NCBI GenBank assembly: GCA_046348685.1
Contig: JAXMDT010000008.1
Span: 1-64,000, forward strand
Length of the DNA stretch: 64,000 bases
Source: JAXMDT01 sp046348685
Lineage (GTDB): Bacteria; Pseudomonadota; Alphaproteobacteria; Rickettsiales; UBA998
Direction: 5' to 3'
The translations under genes and the position numbers were made by a program. Numbering within the stretch: the first letter of the stretch is position 1; every line of letters begins with the position of its first letter. Below, piece after piece: positions 1 to 9,675 of the stretch. The notes beneath the pieces are model-generated. The model worked only from the letters and a program-made list of their open reading frames with translations. It ran no database searches and was not told the origin of the DNA.

Positions 1-148
1 CGATGCGAAATTTCCGGTGATGATGGCCGAGGCGATGAAGCTGGCGATTGAAGCGGGAAGAAAAGCATTCCTTGCCGGCCGTATGCCGAAGCGGGATTAC
101 GCAAGCGCCAGCTCGCCCGAAGAAGGCAAAATCAAATCAGTAAAATAA
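1..148 (+). CDS. thiG: Thiazole synthase ThiG, C-terminal end (5' truncated by window)
   Basis: The frame beginning at base 2 is open from the window edge and stops at TAA 146-148, giving 48 residues. The peptide has the ThiG tail: a helix (MAEAMKLAIEAGRKAFLAGR), then MPKRDYASASSP, matching the family's ...AGR.PRR.YA.ASSP ending. ThiG condenses dehydroglycine, 1-deoxyxylulose-5-phosphate and ThiS-thiocarboxylate into the thiazole of thiamin in the cytoplasm. It converges on virD4, whose stop begins at the very next base, leaving no room for a separate terminator. The assignment rests only on the C-terminus. Confidence 0.8.
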   Translation, partial: DAKFPVMMAEAMKLAIEAGRKAFLAGRMPKRDYASASSPEEGKIKSVK

Positions 149-2068
149 CTAAGCGGTCGCGCCAGGAAGCGGGGGAGGCGTCGCGCCTTCCGGATTGCCG
201 CTGCCGACCGGATTGCCGGTCGATTCCATCGCGTCGTTAAGTTCAGCCGGGCGGTCTTCCGGAGGTGGCGGCGGTGGGGCAGGGGGCGCTTTCTTCTTCT
301 TGCGCGGATCGTACGGTTCCTGCACTGGCAGCGGAATTTTTTCAAGCAGGCGTTTAGTAAAAAACTTATCCTTGAAATAGAAAATCTTTTTGCACTTAAT
401 CGGCGCGAAGGATTCCACCAGGATGATCTGTTCGTCGCGCGGCAATTGAATGACTTCCTGCGGCAGCAAGAGGGCGCGCTGCGTTTCCGAAACGTGCATG
501 GAGCGGGATGCGGGATTGAGATCGAGGAATTTCGGTTTGTTGAAGGAGGATTGCTGCACGGTTTTGTTGCCGACCAGCTGCGAGATCATGTTCGCCGTCT
601 CGATGTTGTTCGCCGAGAAGGTAATGCGGTAGTAGGAGTTGGAGAGGAACGAGTTCATGCCCGCTTCCTCATAAATACCCTTTAGCTGCTGCGTATCCTG
701 AACGATGAGGAAGAGTTTCACGCGGTACCCGCGGAAGTAGGCGATACCGATCTGGAACTGCGGCATCTCGCCGAGCGAGGGAAACTCATCGAGGAGGAAC
801 ATCACCCCGTGCGGCTCATCCTTGCCCGGCATTTTACGCGTCAGGAAGTCCGTCGCCTGCTGGTAGAAGACTTTGAGCAGCGGCTCGAGGCGTTGCAGGT
901 TGTCCGGCGTGACGCCGACATACACGGTCTGCTTTTTCTTCTTCAGCGTTTGCAGATCGAAATCGGACGACGCCGTCGCCGTATCGATCAGCGGGTTCGC
1001 CCAGAGTTCGAGACCGGAGTTGAGCGTTGAGATAACGCCGGAGCGTTCCTTATCCGCTTTCTGCAGGAACGCCGCGATATTCATGTACGCAACCGGATGA
1101 ATGCGACCGCCGATCGTATCGAGTACCACGGCAAGATTATAAACCACGTCATCGGACCGCATGGTGCGGACAACTTCACCGAAGGACGTCACCTTCTCGG
1201 GTACGGCGCAGAGATAGAGAATCACGCCCAGCATGAGCGAGCGCGCTTCGTTCTGCCAGAATTCCTGCTCGGGCAGGACGAGGTTACAGATTTTCTGCAC
1301 GTCGTCGACCATCTGGCCGGGTTTGTCTGAAATCCAATCGAGTGGATTGTAACAGTGCGAAATACCGTCGGGATCGGCAGGGTTCCATACGTAGCAGGGC
1401 TGGTTCAGCTTGGCGCTGCGGTAGCCGCTGGTCAGCTCGTAATTCTCCATCTTGATGTCGTGGCAGATGACCGATTCTTCCCAATAGAGTAGATTCGGGA
1501 TCACGAAGCCTACCCCTTTACCGGAACCGGTCGGGGCGAAGAGAAGAATATGCTGGAAGTCGTCGGCGATTAGATAGTTTTTGCCTGTTCGCCCAAGCAG
1601 AATACCTTTTTTCGCGCGTAATTTGGCGCGTTGGATCTCCGCTTCAGACGCCCATTTCGCATCGCCATGGATTTTTTCCTCCGGCTTGAACGGCCTGAAG
1701 TCGGTCAGCGGCGCGCGGAAAAGAAAGAGGGTAATCAGGCTGGCAAAAATAGCCAGCGCCGGCGGCCCGTAGTAGCGCATTTTAAAATCATTTCCGAAAT
1801 ATGCATCTTCATAGCGCGGGTCGTATTTGACGTAATAATCGTGAACGTCTTTGATGTACTTATAACTCTTGTAAAGGCTGGCCGGATTTTTGGCGATGGC
1901 GAAATACTGAGCGCGGCTGTAAACAGGCTGACGCGTTATTTTTTTGATATGCTCATCGCCTAGCATGAAGCCGACGCCAAATCCCGCGTATGTCGGCAGG
2001 ACTGCGATAATAAATACAATGACGCAAACGATGAGAAAGTTTGAGGTCGTTTCCTTACCGGCAGCCAT
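149..2068 (-). CDS. virD4: Type IV secretion coupling protein VirD4
   Basis: 639 residues. Two N-terminal membrane segments (about 10-33 and 102-118) precede a soluble ATPase domain with Walker A APTGSGKG at 179-186 and Walker B FLLDEFPSLGEM. VirD4 is the inner-membrane hexameric ATPase that recruits substrates to the T4SS channel. The tail after about residue 590 is unusual for its lysine run followed by a proline tract (APPAPPPPPPEDRP) and a Gly/Pro-rich end, probably disordered. It is the last gene of the minus-strand vir operon, 45 bases beyond the virB11 stop. The start gives the expected short cytoplasmic lead before the first membrane segment. Confidence 0.93.
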   Translation of the reverse strand: MAAGKETTSNFLIVCVIVFIIAVLPTYAGFGVGFMLGDEHIKKITRQPVYSRAQYFAIAKNPASLYKSYKYIKDVHDYYVKYDPRYEDAYFGNDFKMRYYGPPALAIFASLITLFLFRAPLTDFRPFKPEEKIHGDAKWASEAEIQRAKLRAKKGILLGRTGKNYLIADDFQHILLFAPTGSGKGVGFVIPNLLYWEESVICHDIKMENYELTSGYRSAKLNQPCYVWNPADPDGISHCYNPLDWISDKPGQMVDDVQKICNLVLPEQEFWQNEARSLMLGVILYLCAVPEKVTSFGEVVRTMRSDDVVYNLAVVLDTIGGRIHPVAYMNIAAFLQKADKERSGVISTLNSGLELWANPLIDTATASSDFDLQTLKKKKQTVYVGVTPDNLQRLEPLLKVFYQQATDFLTRKMPGKDEPHGVMFLLDEFPSLGEMPQFQIGIAYFRGYRVKLFLIVQDTQQLKGIYEEAGMNSFLSNSYYRITFSANNIETANMISQLVGNKTVQQSSFNKPKFLDLNPASRSMHVSETQRALLLPQEVIQLPRDEQIILVESFAPIKCKKIFYFKDKFFTKRLLEKIPLPVQEPYDPRKKKKAPPAPPPPPPEDRPAELNDAMESTGNPVGSGNPEGATPPPLPGATA

Positions 2069-2113
2069 AACGCTTACCCCACGAAAGCGATTTCTGAGAC
2101 AAACCTTTTGCCT

Positions 2114-3055
2114 TTATCGCCACGTTTCAATTGTAATGATGTTGATAACGTTTTCCACATAATCTTTGATCTGGTCACGCGTGATACCAAGACCCGCCTG
2201 CATCACCATAAGGATCAACTGTTCGTAAGCGAGGGCAGGCGTACTGGCATGCACCGTTGTGATCGAGCCGGTGACCGGTATTGACTGCGCGCAAAAAAGC
2301 TGAATGCCTCTTTGCCGCGCAACTCGCCGACCATGATACGGTCAGGCGCAAACGCAGCATGCTTCGATCAAGTCTTGGGTGGTGACAAGGGCGCGGCCCT
2401 GGTTGCCGCGCGAAGCCAGCAGGTGCATGCGGTTGGGAATGTGATCGACAATGATCTCGCGGGCATCCTCAGACGTAATAATGCGCTCGGTATCGGGAAT
2501 TTTTTCAGGACCGCATTCATAAACGTGGTTTTACCGGTCGAAGTACCGCCGCTGATCACGATATTCTTTTTCATGAGCACGGCTTGCGTGAGAAATTCGC
2601 GAATCGCTCCGGAATCCAGCAGTGCGCGCAGCTTCTTATTATTTTCATCGTCCGCCTGACGTACAACGGTGCTCTGGAATGCGCCTAACGCTTCGTAGGC
2701 TTCCAGATCGAGATTCATGATGGTCTGCTTGCGGATGGAAAAGCCGATGGTGCCGGCTTCGCATGCCGGAGGCATAACAACCTGTACGCGAAAACCTTCT
2801 TCCGGCAGCGTTGCCGAGAGGAGCGGCGCTTCCTCGCTGATGCGTTGTTCAGTCGCCTGAGCGATCAGGCGGGCAAGGCTTTTAAGGTGCTCAAGATCCA
2901 TCTCCGGCAATTCGCGGCGTTCCATATCGCCGCGCTTTTCAATCCAGGCTTTCCTCGGCCTATTGATGGAAATCTCGCCGATACCCTCTTCATCGAAAAG
3001 GGATTTCTATCGGCTTGAGATACGTTTCTAGGGCAGCAAGTGCTCGCGGGACCAT
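2114..3055 (-). pseudogene. virB11: VirB11 T4SS hexameric ATPase, reading frame broken by several small indels
   Basis: VirB11 sequence is recognisable end to end but in several frames. An N-terminal piece (ALETYLKPI) lies in the virB10 frame near 3005-3040. LFDEEGIGEISINRPRKAW follows in the next frame, and a long piece to about 2500 carries Walker A (ISGGTSTGKTT). Then come IPDTERIITSEDAREIIVDH and NRMHLLASRGNQGRAL in another frame, MVGELRGKEAFSF near 2320, and the C-terminus (ITTVHASTPALAYEQLILMV, ending TIETWR-stop at 2114). Each segment keeps conserved residues and the breaks are one- or two-base events, several in runs such as TTTTTT or CACCGG. This fits sequencing error or very recent inactivation. 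The start at 3055 (MVPRALAALETY) is inferred. VirB11 normally energises pilus assembly and substrate transfer from the cytoplasmic face. Confidence 0.85.
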
Positions 3056-4225
3056 TTTCGCTGAGCCGATGGAGGCATTCGCCGGGAAAATCAAATCGCG
3101 GTTGAGCATCACGTTGATTTTTGTTCCTTGATCGATCGTGATAAGCGGACGGGTATCGAGGATTTTGTCAACGATGCGTTTGCCGACATTGGAGATATTG
3201 GTCGTTGCCTCAATCGCCGCGGTAGAGGTTGGCGAAGAGGTGTTCGTGCTGCTTCCATCCGTGTTGGTTGTCGATGTGGTTTCGCCGGCGCCCAGGACCT
3301 GCTCGCTGGCATAGGCGACGCCGATGCTGAGAATGCTGGTCAGGATCGCGCCTGTGAAAATCTGCTGGTAGCGATTATCCAGGTAACCTTCTACACCCGG
3401 ACGTCCAAGAGAATCGACACCCGGTGAGTTGACAAAAATATCAATGCCGTCTGGCCGCATGATGCGTGTCCATATCATGAAGACGCGGTCCTGTCCCTGC
3501 AGGATGCTTGTGTTATAGGTACCGATCAGGCGCGAGCCTTTCGGAATCAGAATATTTTTTCCCGACTCAGCATAGATGTCGCGGCTGACAATGGCGCGTA
3601 CTTGGCCCGGCAACTGCGTGTTCACAGCGCTTTCCAGCACAGCGTGAATCAGCTTTCCCTGGCCGATCATCAGGTTCAGGTCGCCCATTTCCCCGGCCTT
3701 TGCGGTATCCGCTTTCGTGTTTCGGGTGGCGCGCGCCGCAAAGCCGAGATTCGGATCGTTTCCGGCAAGCGCATCCTGCCTCTGCTCACCACTACTGTTT
3801 GAAGCGTTGGAAATGACAAGCATTTCCGATCTCAGCCGGGCCAACCTGTTTTCGTCCTGAATAGGCTGGTTGCTGTTATCGATAATGGGCTCGATAGGCA
3901 TCGTAGGCGGTGGTTCGATAGGAGCGATCGGCTCCGGGCGTGGCGGCGGCAGAATTTCCTGAGGCGGCGGTGGAGGCGGCGCAGGTGCGGTCGCCTGGTC
4001 TGCAATTTTCGCCTGATCATCCCTGACGGCTATGGGCTCTTGTTTTTTGTCGCCATCGCTCAGCAGCCATACGATCAGTATGACGAAAGCGGCGAACCCG
4101 CCAATGACGACGAATATTTTCCCCGGCGCAGCTGAAACTTTCGGCATGCCGGTATTCAAGCCGTTTTCTTCCGGGCTGAAAGTTTCTTCTTCGGGTGCAG
4201 TAATATTAGGATCGTTTGGGGTCAT
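2990..4225 (-). CDS. virB10: T4SS core protein VirB10 (3' end disturbed)
   Basis: 411 residues as open. A cytoplasmic N-terminus is followed by a membrane helix (about 37-57) and a long proline-rich periplasmic linker. The TrbI/VirB10 beta-barrel domain follows, containing IPKGSRLIGTY and, at the end, ITIDQGTKINVMLNRDLIFP. VirB10 spans inner and outer membranes and couples ATPase activity to channel opening. The final 20 or so residues (ALAALETYLKPIEIPFR) look like the start of VirB11, not VirB10, so the true stop has probably been lost to a frameshift around 3055-3080 and the two genes should overlap slightly. It starts 6 bases after virB9. Confidence 0.92.
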   Translation of the reverse strand: MTPNDPNITAPEEETFSPEENGLNTGMPKVSAAPGKIFVVIGGFAAFVILIVWLLSDGDKKQEPIAVRDDQAKIADQATAPAPPPPPPQEILPPPRPEPIAPIEPPPTMPIEPIIDNSNQPIQDENRLARLRSEMLVISNASNSSGEQRQDALAGNDPNLGFAARATRNTKADTAKAGEMGDLNLMIGQGKLIHAVLESAVNTQLPGQVRAIVSRDIYAESGKNILIPKGSRLIGTYNTSILQGQDRVFMIWTRIMRPDGIDIFVNSPGVDSLGRPGVEGYLDNRYQQIFTGAILTSILSIGVAYASEQVLGAGETTSTTNTDGSSTNTSSPTSTAAIEATTNISNVGKRIVDKILDTRPLITIDQGTKINVMLNRDLIFPANASIGSAKMVPRALAALETYLKPIEIPFR

Positions 4226-4231
4226 AATACT

Positions 4232-4981
4232 CTACATGGACTCATTATATACACAAATCATGTCTTTGCCGTATCTCAGCACAAACTTACCTGCAACCAT
4301 CGGGACTTTCAAAAATCCATCGGAGGTCATGGTAGGCTGCAGAGGCGTTTCTTGTCCGTTGGCCGAAACGACGTTGATAGTCGGATTGGAACGCACCTGG
4401 AAATATGTGGCGCGCCCATCATCGAATACTTTCGCAGGAGCGAGTGCATCTGGACCAGTGAACGTGTAACGGAAGTTCAGGCTGCTTACGGTCGGGCGGG
4501 CCATTTCTGCGGCATTCGTCAATTGACTGGCACTGACTGGCATCGCGGAAGCAGGCATCATGGGCCGTGCGCCACGTTCTTCATCAGGATAATAAAATCG
4601 TACGACATAAGCAAGATCTTCCGCGGGCTTCAGCGTGCCTTTACCGGAGTAAAGATCGAACTGATACGCGCGCTTGTTGGTAATGATCGTCATATTCGTA
4701 TGGCCGTTTTCCTGCAGCGGCCGAATGAACAGACGGCGTCCTGCGGGAACGATCTGCCAACCGACGCGATCACCCAGTGAAATGGTTTCGATACTTTCAC
4801 GGGTGCTGAATTCAATATTGGATTGATAACCATAGTGCGTCACAATCGGATAAACATCGTTCTCGTTGTAAACAAGGGTTTTGATACGGCTATCCGTCAC
4901 GATAGGTTCAAACGCATGCGTCGCATTAGTAAATCCTAAAGCGAAGATTCCTGCTAACGCATAAAATAAAGCGCGCTTCAT
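4232..4981 (-). CDS. virB9: T4SS outer-membrane core protein VirB9
   Basis: 249 residues with a Sec signal peptide (about 1-23, ending THA). The CagX/VirB9 fold follows: VTDSRIKTLVYNENDVYPI, GYQSNIEFSTRESIETISLG, GWQIVPAGRRLFIRPL, TNMTIITNKRAYQFDLYSG. The C-terminal lobe has LNFRYTFTG and a final ICVYNES. VirB9 forms the outer-membrane ring with VirB10, normally stabilised by the lipoprotein VirB7, which I could not find here. Its ATG overlaps the virB8 stop (TAATG), indicating translational coupling. Confidence 0.93.
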   Translation of the reverse strand: MKRALFYALAGIFALGFTNATHAFEPIVTDSRIKTLVYNENDVYPIVTHYGYQSNIEFSTRESIETISLGDRVGWQIVPAGRRLFIRPLQENGHTNMTIITNKRAYQFDLYSGKGTLKPAEDLAYVVRFYYPDEERGARPMMPASAMPVSASQLTNAAEMARPTVSSLNFRYTFTGPDALAPAKVFDDGRATYFQVRSNPTINVVSANGQETPLQPTMTSDGFLKVPMVAGKFVLRYGKDMICVYNESM

Positions 4982-5673
4982 TATTGAGTCCTCTCCTCTT
5001 CCAACTGATAACTGACGACGAGGAAGCCAAGCGGGTTTTGCAGCCGGTCGGCTTGTGTCAATTCCAGGCTACTAAAATAGGCATATTCAATTTTAGCGGT
5101 GGCATGAAATTTAGCTGTAACGGTGCCTCGGCGCGTTTCCTCAACCGTAAAGTCCACGCGCGCATAATGATTTGTGGTTGTGGATTGCAGGTGCGTGATG
5201 CTGGCATTGCTGACGGTACGCATGCCAATATCGGCCAGCCGCGCAACCGGCCCATCCGGATTTTGTGCGGACATGAGGTTACGGTAGTTGCTGAAGATAT
5301 TAGGATCGCTGAGAACCCGCACTGTCTCCCAATTATAGGTAAGTCCCGCGCGGTCATAGTTTTCACGGGCGCGCACATAACGCCACAGAAAGAAATTATC
5401 GACCGCTTCACTTTCCTTGATGGAATCTTTGGCGTCGCTTTCGACGACCTGGGTAATGCCGGAGCGCTCATCAATTTGAATAACAAAAGGTTCAACAGTT
5501 TTCAACGGCGCCAGGCGTTGCACGGCGATAACGGCCATAAGCGAAGCAAACAGGCTGAGCATGGTAATGACAGCCAGAATATTTCTTTGTACCAATACAA
5601 ATTGATACTTATCCTGAAACCAGCTTTTTGTTTTTGACTGGTCATCAACTGACTGTTTCTTCTTAAGCGCCAT
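4981..5673 (-). CDS. virB8: T4SS inner-membrane assembly protein VirB8
   Basis: 230 residues. A short basic cytoplasmic N-terminus and one membrane helix (about 33-53) precede an NTF2-like periplasmic domain. Recognisable VirB8 parts are the VEPFVIQIDERSGI segment after the membrane, the FLWRYVRARENYDRAGLTYNW helix and the closing NPLGFLVVSYQLEEE. VirB8 nucleates channel assembly in the inner membrane. The 112 bases upstream, towards virB6, hold no convincing virB7-like lipoprotein ORF but carry two CAACGTT repeats. Confidence 0.92.
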   Translation of the reverse strand: MALKKKQSVDDQSKTKSWFQDKYQFVLVQRNILAVITMLSLFASLMAVIAVQRLAPLKTVEPFVIQIDERSGITQVVESDAKDSIKESEAVDNFFLWRYVRARENYDRAGLTYNWETVRVLSDPNIFSNYRNLMSAQNPDGPVARLADIGMRTVSNASITHLQSTTTNHYARVDFTVEETRRGTVTAKFHATAKIEYAYFSSLELTQADRLQNPLGFLVVSYQLEEERTQ

Positions 5674-5785
5674 ATACTTTTTTTACCTGTGTAATCCTCT
5701 CCAAGCTAGTATTCTTTACCAAAATTAACCGCTACATATGGTATTTGCTAGAATCTGTGGCAACGTTGAACCTAACACCCAAAAG

Positions 5786-7342
5786 TTAACGTTGTATTAG
5801 GAGAGTTCTAAGTGCGTCCGTAACGATGCTGCCGCTCTGCCCCGATTGCGCTGTCAGCTTCACCGCTTTTCTGGCTGACTGAATATGCCCCTTGCCGGGC
5901 ACTGCGCTGACACCTCCTGTTGTAATAGGCGGCGAGCTGTTCGCACTACCCATTACACCGATGCCTTTGGAAAGCTTACTTGCTACTTCTGGTGCCAGGT
6001 TCAGGATGGATTCGAAGAGATAGGCAATAAGTGCGAGCATAAAAATCTTCACGCCAAGCAATTCAATGATCGCGCCATTGCTGTAAAGGGCAGTCGGCGG
6101 GATGGCTGTTTTCGGTTCTTTGCATTTGACCTGTTTGTCTTTGGAAAATGAAATGTCCATCGTTGCCGGATCAGGTTCACATAACGTACAGAAAAAGCCT
6201 GTGGCGCCAGTAGGCTTCGGTAATCCCCCGCGAATGGAATCATGCATATATTCCTGTCCCCATTCCATGACGAGATCCTGGTATTGCGAAAATTGACTAT
6301 TGGCGAAAAGACCAATCGCAACGGCCAGGAAAGCAAACATGATGAAAACCTGGGTGGAAAATCCGATGAGGAGCTGCAGCCAGGATGCAAAATATCCCTG
6401 CGTAATGCGGAACATTCCAAGCGCCAGAAAAATAGGTGCAAATGTAAGCAGGAACATAACCCCGGTAATACACAGCAAATATCCAAGCAACGTGCGCAGC
6501 AACACCATCACCAGCTTGATAAATGTCATGAGCATGATCATGAATAGCGGCGGCATGGAAATACCGATGGCAAGGATGATTTTCAGCGGATCATCCTTAC
6601 AGGTGCCGCCCATGAAGCTGGGAACTTTTATGGGATTGCCCGCAGCATCCGTTCCATCCACCATGGAGGCAGACACACTGTTTGCGACAATATCATTGAT
6701 AATCTTATCCATCTGCCCAAACAGTCCGTTGTTCGGTGAAAGGGTGGTGGTCCCCATTGGACTGAGCGCTTGGAGAATATAATAGACGGATGACTGCATG
6801 AAGAAGATGAAGCCGTTGAAGACATAAGAGATCATGAAGTCGGATTGCGTGGCGAGCGCCCATACCAGAGCGATTTTAAACAGAATCATCACGACTTCTT
6901 TCGCCGTGAATTGCAGGTAGCTCGTCAGGAAGCCGACGCCTATGAAAACGATGAATAACGTCAGAAAGGCGCTGAGCGGCACTTGTATATAATGCTGTAT
7001 GCCGCAATAAAGCTGGCTGAAAATATCATCCACCAGATGCTCGAACTGACAGACGAATCCGGAAAATATATGCTCAATGCCGAGCGAAGCGCAGTCGGCG
7101 ATGCCGTTATCATACAGATCACCTACCGGCAAGGAAGGCAGTAAGGGGGAATAGGGCCCTAGGTCATCGGAACAATAGAAAGATGAACCTGTGAAAAATC
7201 CCAGGAATTCGCCAATGGCGCCGGCAAACGCAGGGTTTGGCACAAAGCAAACGACAGCAATGGCAAGCAATACCGTCAGCGTCGTTTGCCATGCGCCAAC
7301 GTTCGAGTGATTAGGCAAAAGCGCGAGCTTTCTGTAGTTCAT
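5786..7342 (-). CDS. virB6: T4SS polytopic membrane protein VirB6
   Basis: About 518 residues from the ATG at 7342; a GTG at 7387 would add 15. Either start overlaps the end of virB4. An N-terminal hydrophobic segment is followed by a cysteine-containing periplasmic loop (FYCSDD, ADCASLG, FVCQFEHL, LYCGIQHY). Five or more membrane helices follow, for example LTLFIVFIGVGFLTSYL, LVMVLLRTLLGYLLCITGVM and LLIGFSTQVFIMFAFLAVAI. The C-terminal region is Ser/Gly-rich. This matches the TrbL/VirB6 family of inner-membrane channel components. Only one copy is present here, unlike the several tandem virB6 genes of Rickettsia. Confidence 0.88.
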   Translation of the reverse strand: MNYRKLALLPNHSNVGAWQTTLTVLLAIAVVCFVPNPAFAGAIGEFLGFFTGSSFYCSDDLGPYSPLLPSLPVGDLYDNGIADCASLGIEHIFSGFVCQFEHLVDDIFSQLYCGIQHYIQVPLSAFLTLFIVFIGVGFLTSYLQFTAKEVVMILFKIALVWALATQSDFMISYVFNGFIFFMQSSVYYILQALSPMGTTTLSPNNGLFGQMDKIINDIVANSVSASMVDGTDAAGNPIKVPSFMGGTCKDDPLKIILAIGISMPPLFMIMLMTFIKLVMVLLRTLLGYLLCITGVMFLLTFAPIFLALGMFRITQGYFASWLQLLIGFSTQVFIMFAFLAVAIGLFANSQFSQYQDLVMEWGQEYMHDSIRGGLPKPTGATGFFCTLCEPDPATMDISFSKDKQVKCKEPKTAIPPTALYSNGAIIELLGVKIFMLALIAYLFESILNLAPEVASKLSKGIGVMGSANSSPPITTGGVSAVPGKGHIQSARKAVKLTAQSGQSGSIVTDALRTLLIQR

Positions 7343-9647
7343 TGCTGCCCGATGTTGTTTTTCCGGAAAGAATCCCAAGGAACTCACCCATTTTTTGTAA
7401 ATTCAGTTCAGCGACGATCGACGTTCCTCCCTGCTTGAGCAAAAAGTGGCGTTGATCTGTATCCATGGCCTCAAGATAGGCGAATTCAATGTCGTTCATT
7501 CCAAATACCGTTCGATAAGCTTCCGTAGGCTCAGAATCCGGCAGGAAGAATTGTGTGGCGATTTTGGGGAACATGCTTGCAGTCATAGGTTCTGCAGCCG
7601 CTTGCTCCGGATCCTCTGCCGCGAATATGCAAAGCGTATTTTTGCCGGTCAGATAATCGAGCCAGGCGTCCATGCGTTCGGCTACATGTGACATTTTCAA
7701 CGTGTTCCATGCATCGTTGAAAACAAGAATCGTTGGTTCCTGGCTGCGTGTGGTTGTAACCCATTGCGTCAGGAACGAAACCGCCGCGGCAAATACCATA
7801 GGCTCTTCGGCAAGATGCTGGATGTTGAAAGCCTGAATGCGCGCAAAAGAGGGCGCTGGATTGGTATTTCCAAAAAGGTTTGCATAACGGCCCGCCCCGG
7901 ACCATGCACTGAGTGCCTGAGCGGCGGATGGCGCAGCCTCCATCAGTAGACGCGTGTATGTGCTTAGGGAGCGCTCACCCGCCGAAAGCTGATAGATGCG
8001 ATCTATGGCCTGTTGAAGAGCAGATTTATCCTCGGGACTCAAAGTGCCGCCGGCAGCGCGGGCCATCACGGAGAACAGACGGAGGAGAAAACTGCGATTA
8101 TTTTCGGTGCTTTCGAGCCAGAAAAGGTTGAACAATGGCTGTGCGGCATGGGGGGAAACATCGATGCTGTCACCGCCGAGCGTGCGCGCCAGATTTCCTC
8201 CGGAGCCATAACTATCGAAATAAAAGATATGGGGGGAATATTTTGTGGCTTGTGTCAGCAGGAAGTGCATGAGAACGGATTTGCCCGATCCACCAGGACC
8301 AATAATGGAGGTATGCCCCGAGCTTCCATAATGGAAGTTAAAAAAGTAAGGAGTGCCGTTTGCAGTATGGAAGGTGGTAACAGCTTCTCCCCATGCCTCG
8401 CTTTTACGACTGCCAACCGGATAATTGGAAAGGTTTGCAAAGCCGCCAACATGGAGGGTGTCCGTCGGCGCCATGCGGTTCACAAAAATAAAATTTCCGG
8501 GGAGCTGCGCCCAGTAACATTCCTCAAACTTCAAATCCTCCCGTACGGTAACCAGCCCATGTTCACCAAGAAACTTCACCGTGCTTCTGACATTGAATTC
8601 GAGTTGCTTCATGCTATCAGCGAGAAGGAAAATGGAAATCTGCTGCTCACCAAAATCATTCGGCTTGCCACGGCTGCCATTCAGAATGCGGTCCACCTCG
8701 GAAAGCTTTGCCAGATCCTGTGCGCCGCCAATATCGAAATAGTATTTCTGTTGTTTATAGCTGGAAAAAGCGACTTCCGGATTCACGAAATTAACGCACT
8801 GCGTGACGACGAATTCCATAGGCAGAAGAAGAAATTTATCGATCGCGCGCAAGGAAGCTTCTTTATATTCTTTCAGCGTCAGTATTGTACCGAAGCGGCG
8901 GCGGCCTTCTGCCGTGCGCACTTCCATCGCGTTATAGCTGAACGTCACATCCCCGCTGGTTAAGTAGGTTGACAGATCTTCCATCGCCACGGGCATCGGA
9001 CGGTCGACCAGGTTGATCAATTGCTCGAGAAAACGCATCTGCTCTGAATAAAAGACGCCTTGTTCTTCATAAAGGCCTAGCCGCTTTGCGCCGTAAGGCT
9101 CAAGGTCGGCGAGCAATTTTTCAACAACGTCATTCAGGCGCTCGTGGATGCCGCCGATGTAACCCAGCCTCCATTTTACATCGAGCCAGGGCAGCAGGCC
9201 GCGCATAAAAACGGTTGGATTGGTAATACGTGCATCCTGGCCTTCGATAGCAATCGAAATATAAACTTCGTTGATATATTGTTTGTGGAATCGGTTTTCC
9301 GTCGCCCATGCACTGTTCAGGCGGTTCGCGAAGTCATTGGAAAAAATGCCGCCGGCCATGACATCCTGCTCGCGGCGGATCGTATGCAGCCAGATGGCAA
9401 AAGAATCATTGGGAATATGGTTTTTTACGGCTGTCCGCAGTACTTCGCGGAGATCTTTGGCATCGCCGCCAAGAAGTTCGCGAGAAAGGCCGGTTATTTT
9501 TATGGTCTGGAGGAGTTCACCGTTTTTGGTGAGAATCGTATTGTGGTCATAGAGACAGGCATAGGGGACGTAGTCCGACTCCTCGACGTCGTCTTCGATG
9601 TCACGAAGCTCCTCAAGGTCTTTATCCTTTTTTTTGCCGAACCACAT
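7311..9647 (-). CDS. virB4: T4SS ATPase VirB4
   Basis: 778 residues, normal for VirB4/CagE ATPases that energise pilus biogenesis at the inner membrane. The N-terminal CagE region covers roughly residues 1-400, and the RecA-like domain carries Walker A IIGPGGSGKSVLM near residue 450. The Walker B region reads PTILVFNDAWNTL, where relatives usually have a DEAW-type motif, so the acidic pair is shifted to N-D. Whether this lowers ATPase activity is unknown. The gene starts 58 bases after virB2 with a short hairpin in the gap. No virB3 is present between them and the N-terminus is not a VirB3-VirB4 fusion. Confidence 0.93.
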   Translation of the reverse strand: MWFGKKKDKDLEELRDIEDDVEESDYVPYACLYDHNTILTKNGELLQTIKITGLSRELLGGDAKDLREVLRTAVKNHIPNDSFAIWLHTIRREQDVMAGGIFSNDFANRLNSAWATENRFHKQYINEVYISIAIEGQDARITNPTVFMRGLLPWLDVKWRLGYIGGIHERLNDVVEKLLADLEPYGAKRLGLYEEQGVFYSEQMRFLEQLINLVDRPMPVAMEDLSTYLTSGDVTFSYNAMEVRTAEGRRRFGTILTLKEYKEASLRAIDKFLLLPMEFVVTQCVNFVNPEVAFSSYKQQKYYFDIGGAQDLAKLSEVDRILNGSRGKPNDFGEQQISIFLLADSMKQLEFNVRSTVKFLGEHGLVTVREDLKFEECYWAQLPGNFIFVNRMAPTDTLHVGGFANLSNYPVGSRKSEAWGEAVTTFHTANGTPYFFNFHYGSSGHTSIIGPGGSGKSVLMHFLLTQATKYSPHIFYFDSYGSGGNLARTLGGDSIDVSPHAAQPLFNLFWLESTENNRSFLLRLFSVMARAAGGTLSPEDKSALQQAIDRIYQLSAGERSLSTYTRLLMEAAPSAAQALSAWSGAGRYANLFGNTNPAPSFARIQAFNIQHLAEEPMVFAAAVSFLTQWVTTTRSQEPTILVFNDAWNTLKMSHVAERMDAWLDYLTGKNTLCIFAAEDPEQAAAEPMTASMFPKIATQFFLPDSEPTEAYRTVFGMNDIEFAYLEAMDTDQRHFLLKQGGTSIVAELNLQKMGEFLGILSGKTTSGSNELQKARAFA

Positions 9648-9675
9648 CCCTTAGCCATATGTTTACTTAATAAAA

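Noticed and set aside
5674..5785. Possible virB7 lipoprotein gene between virB6 and virB8
   Set aside because: No open frame with a lipobox; only short CAACGTT repeats and the virB8 RBS.
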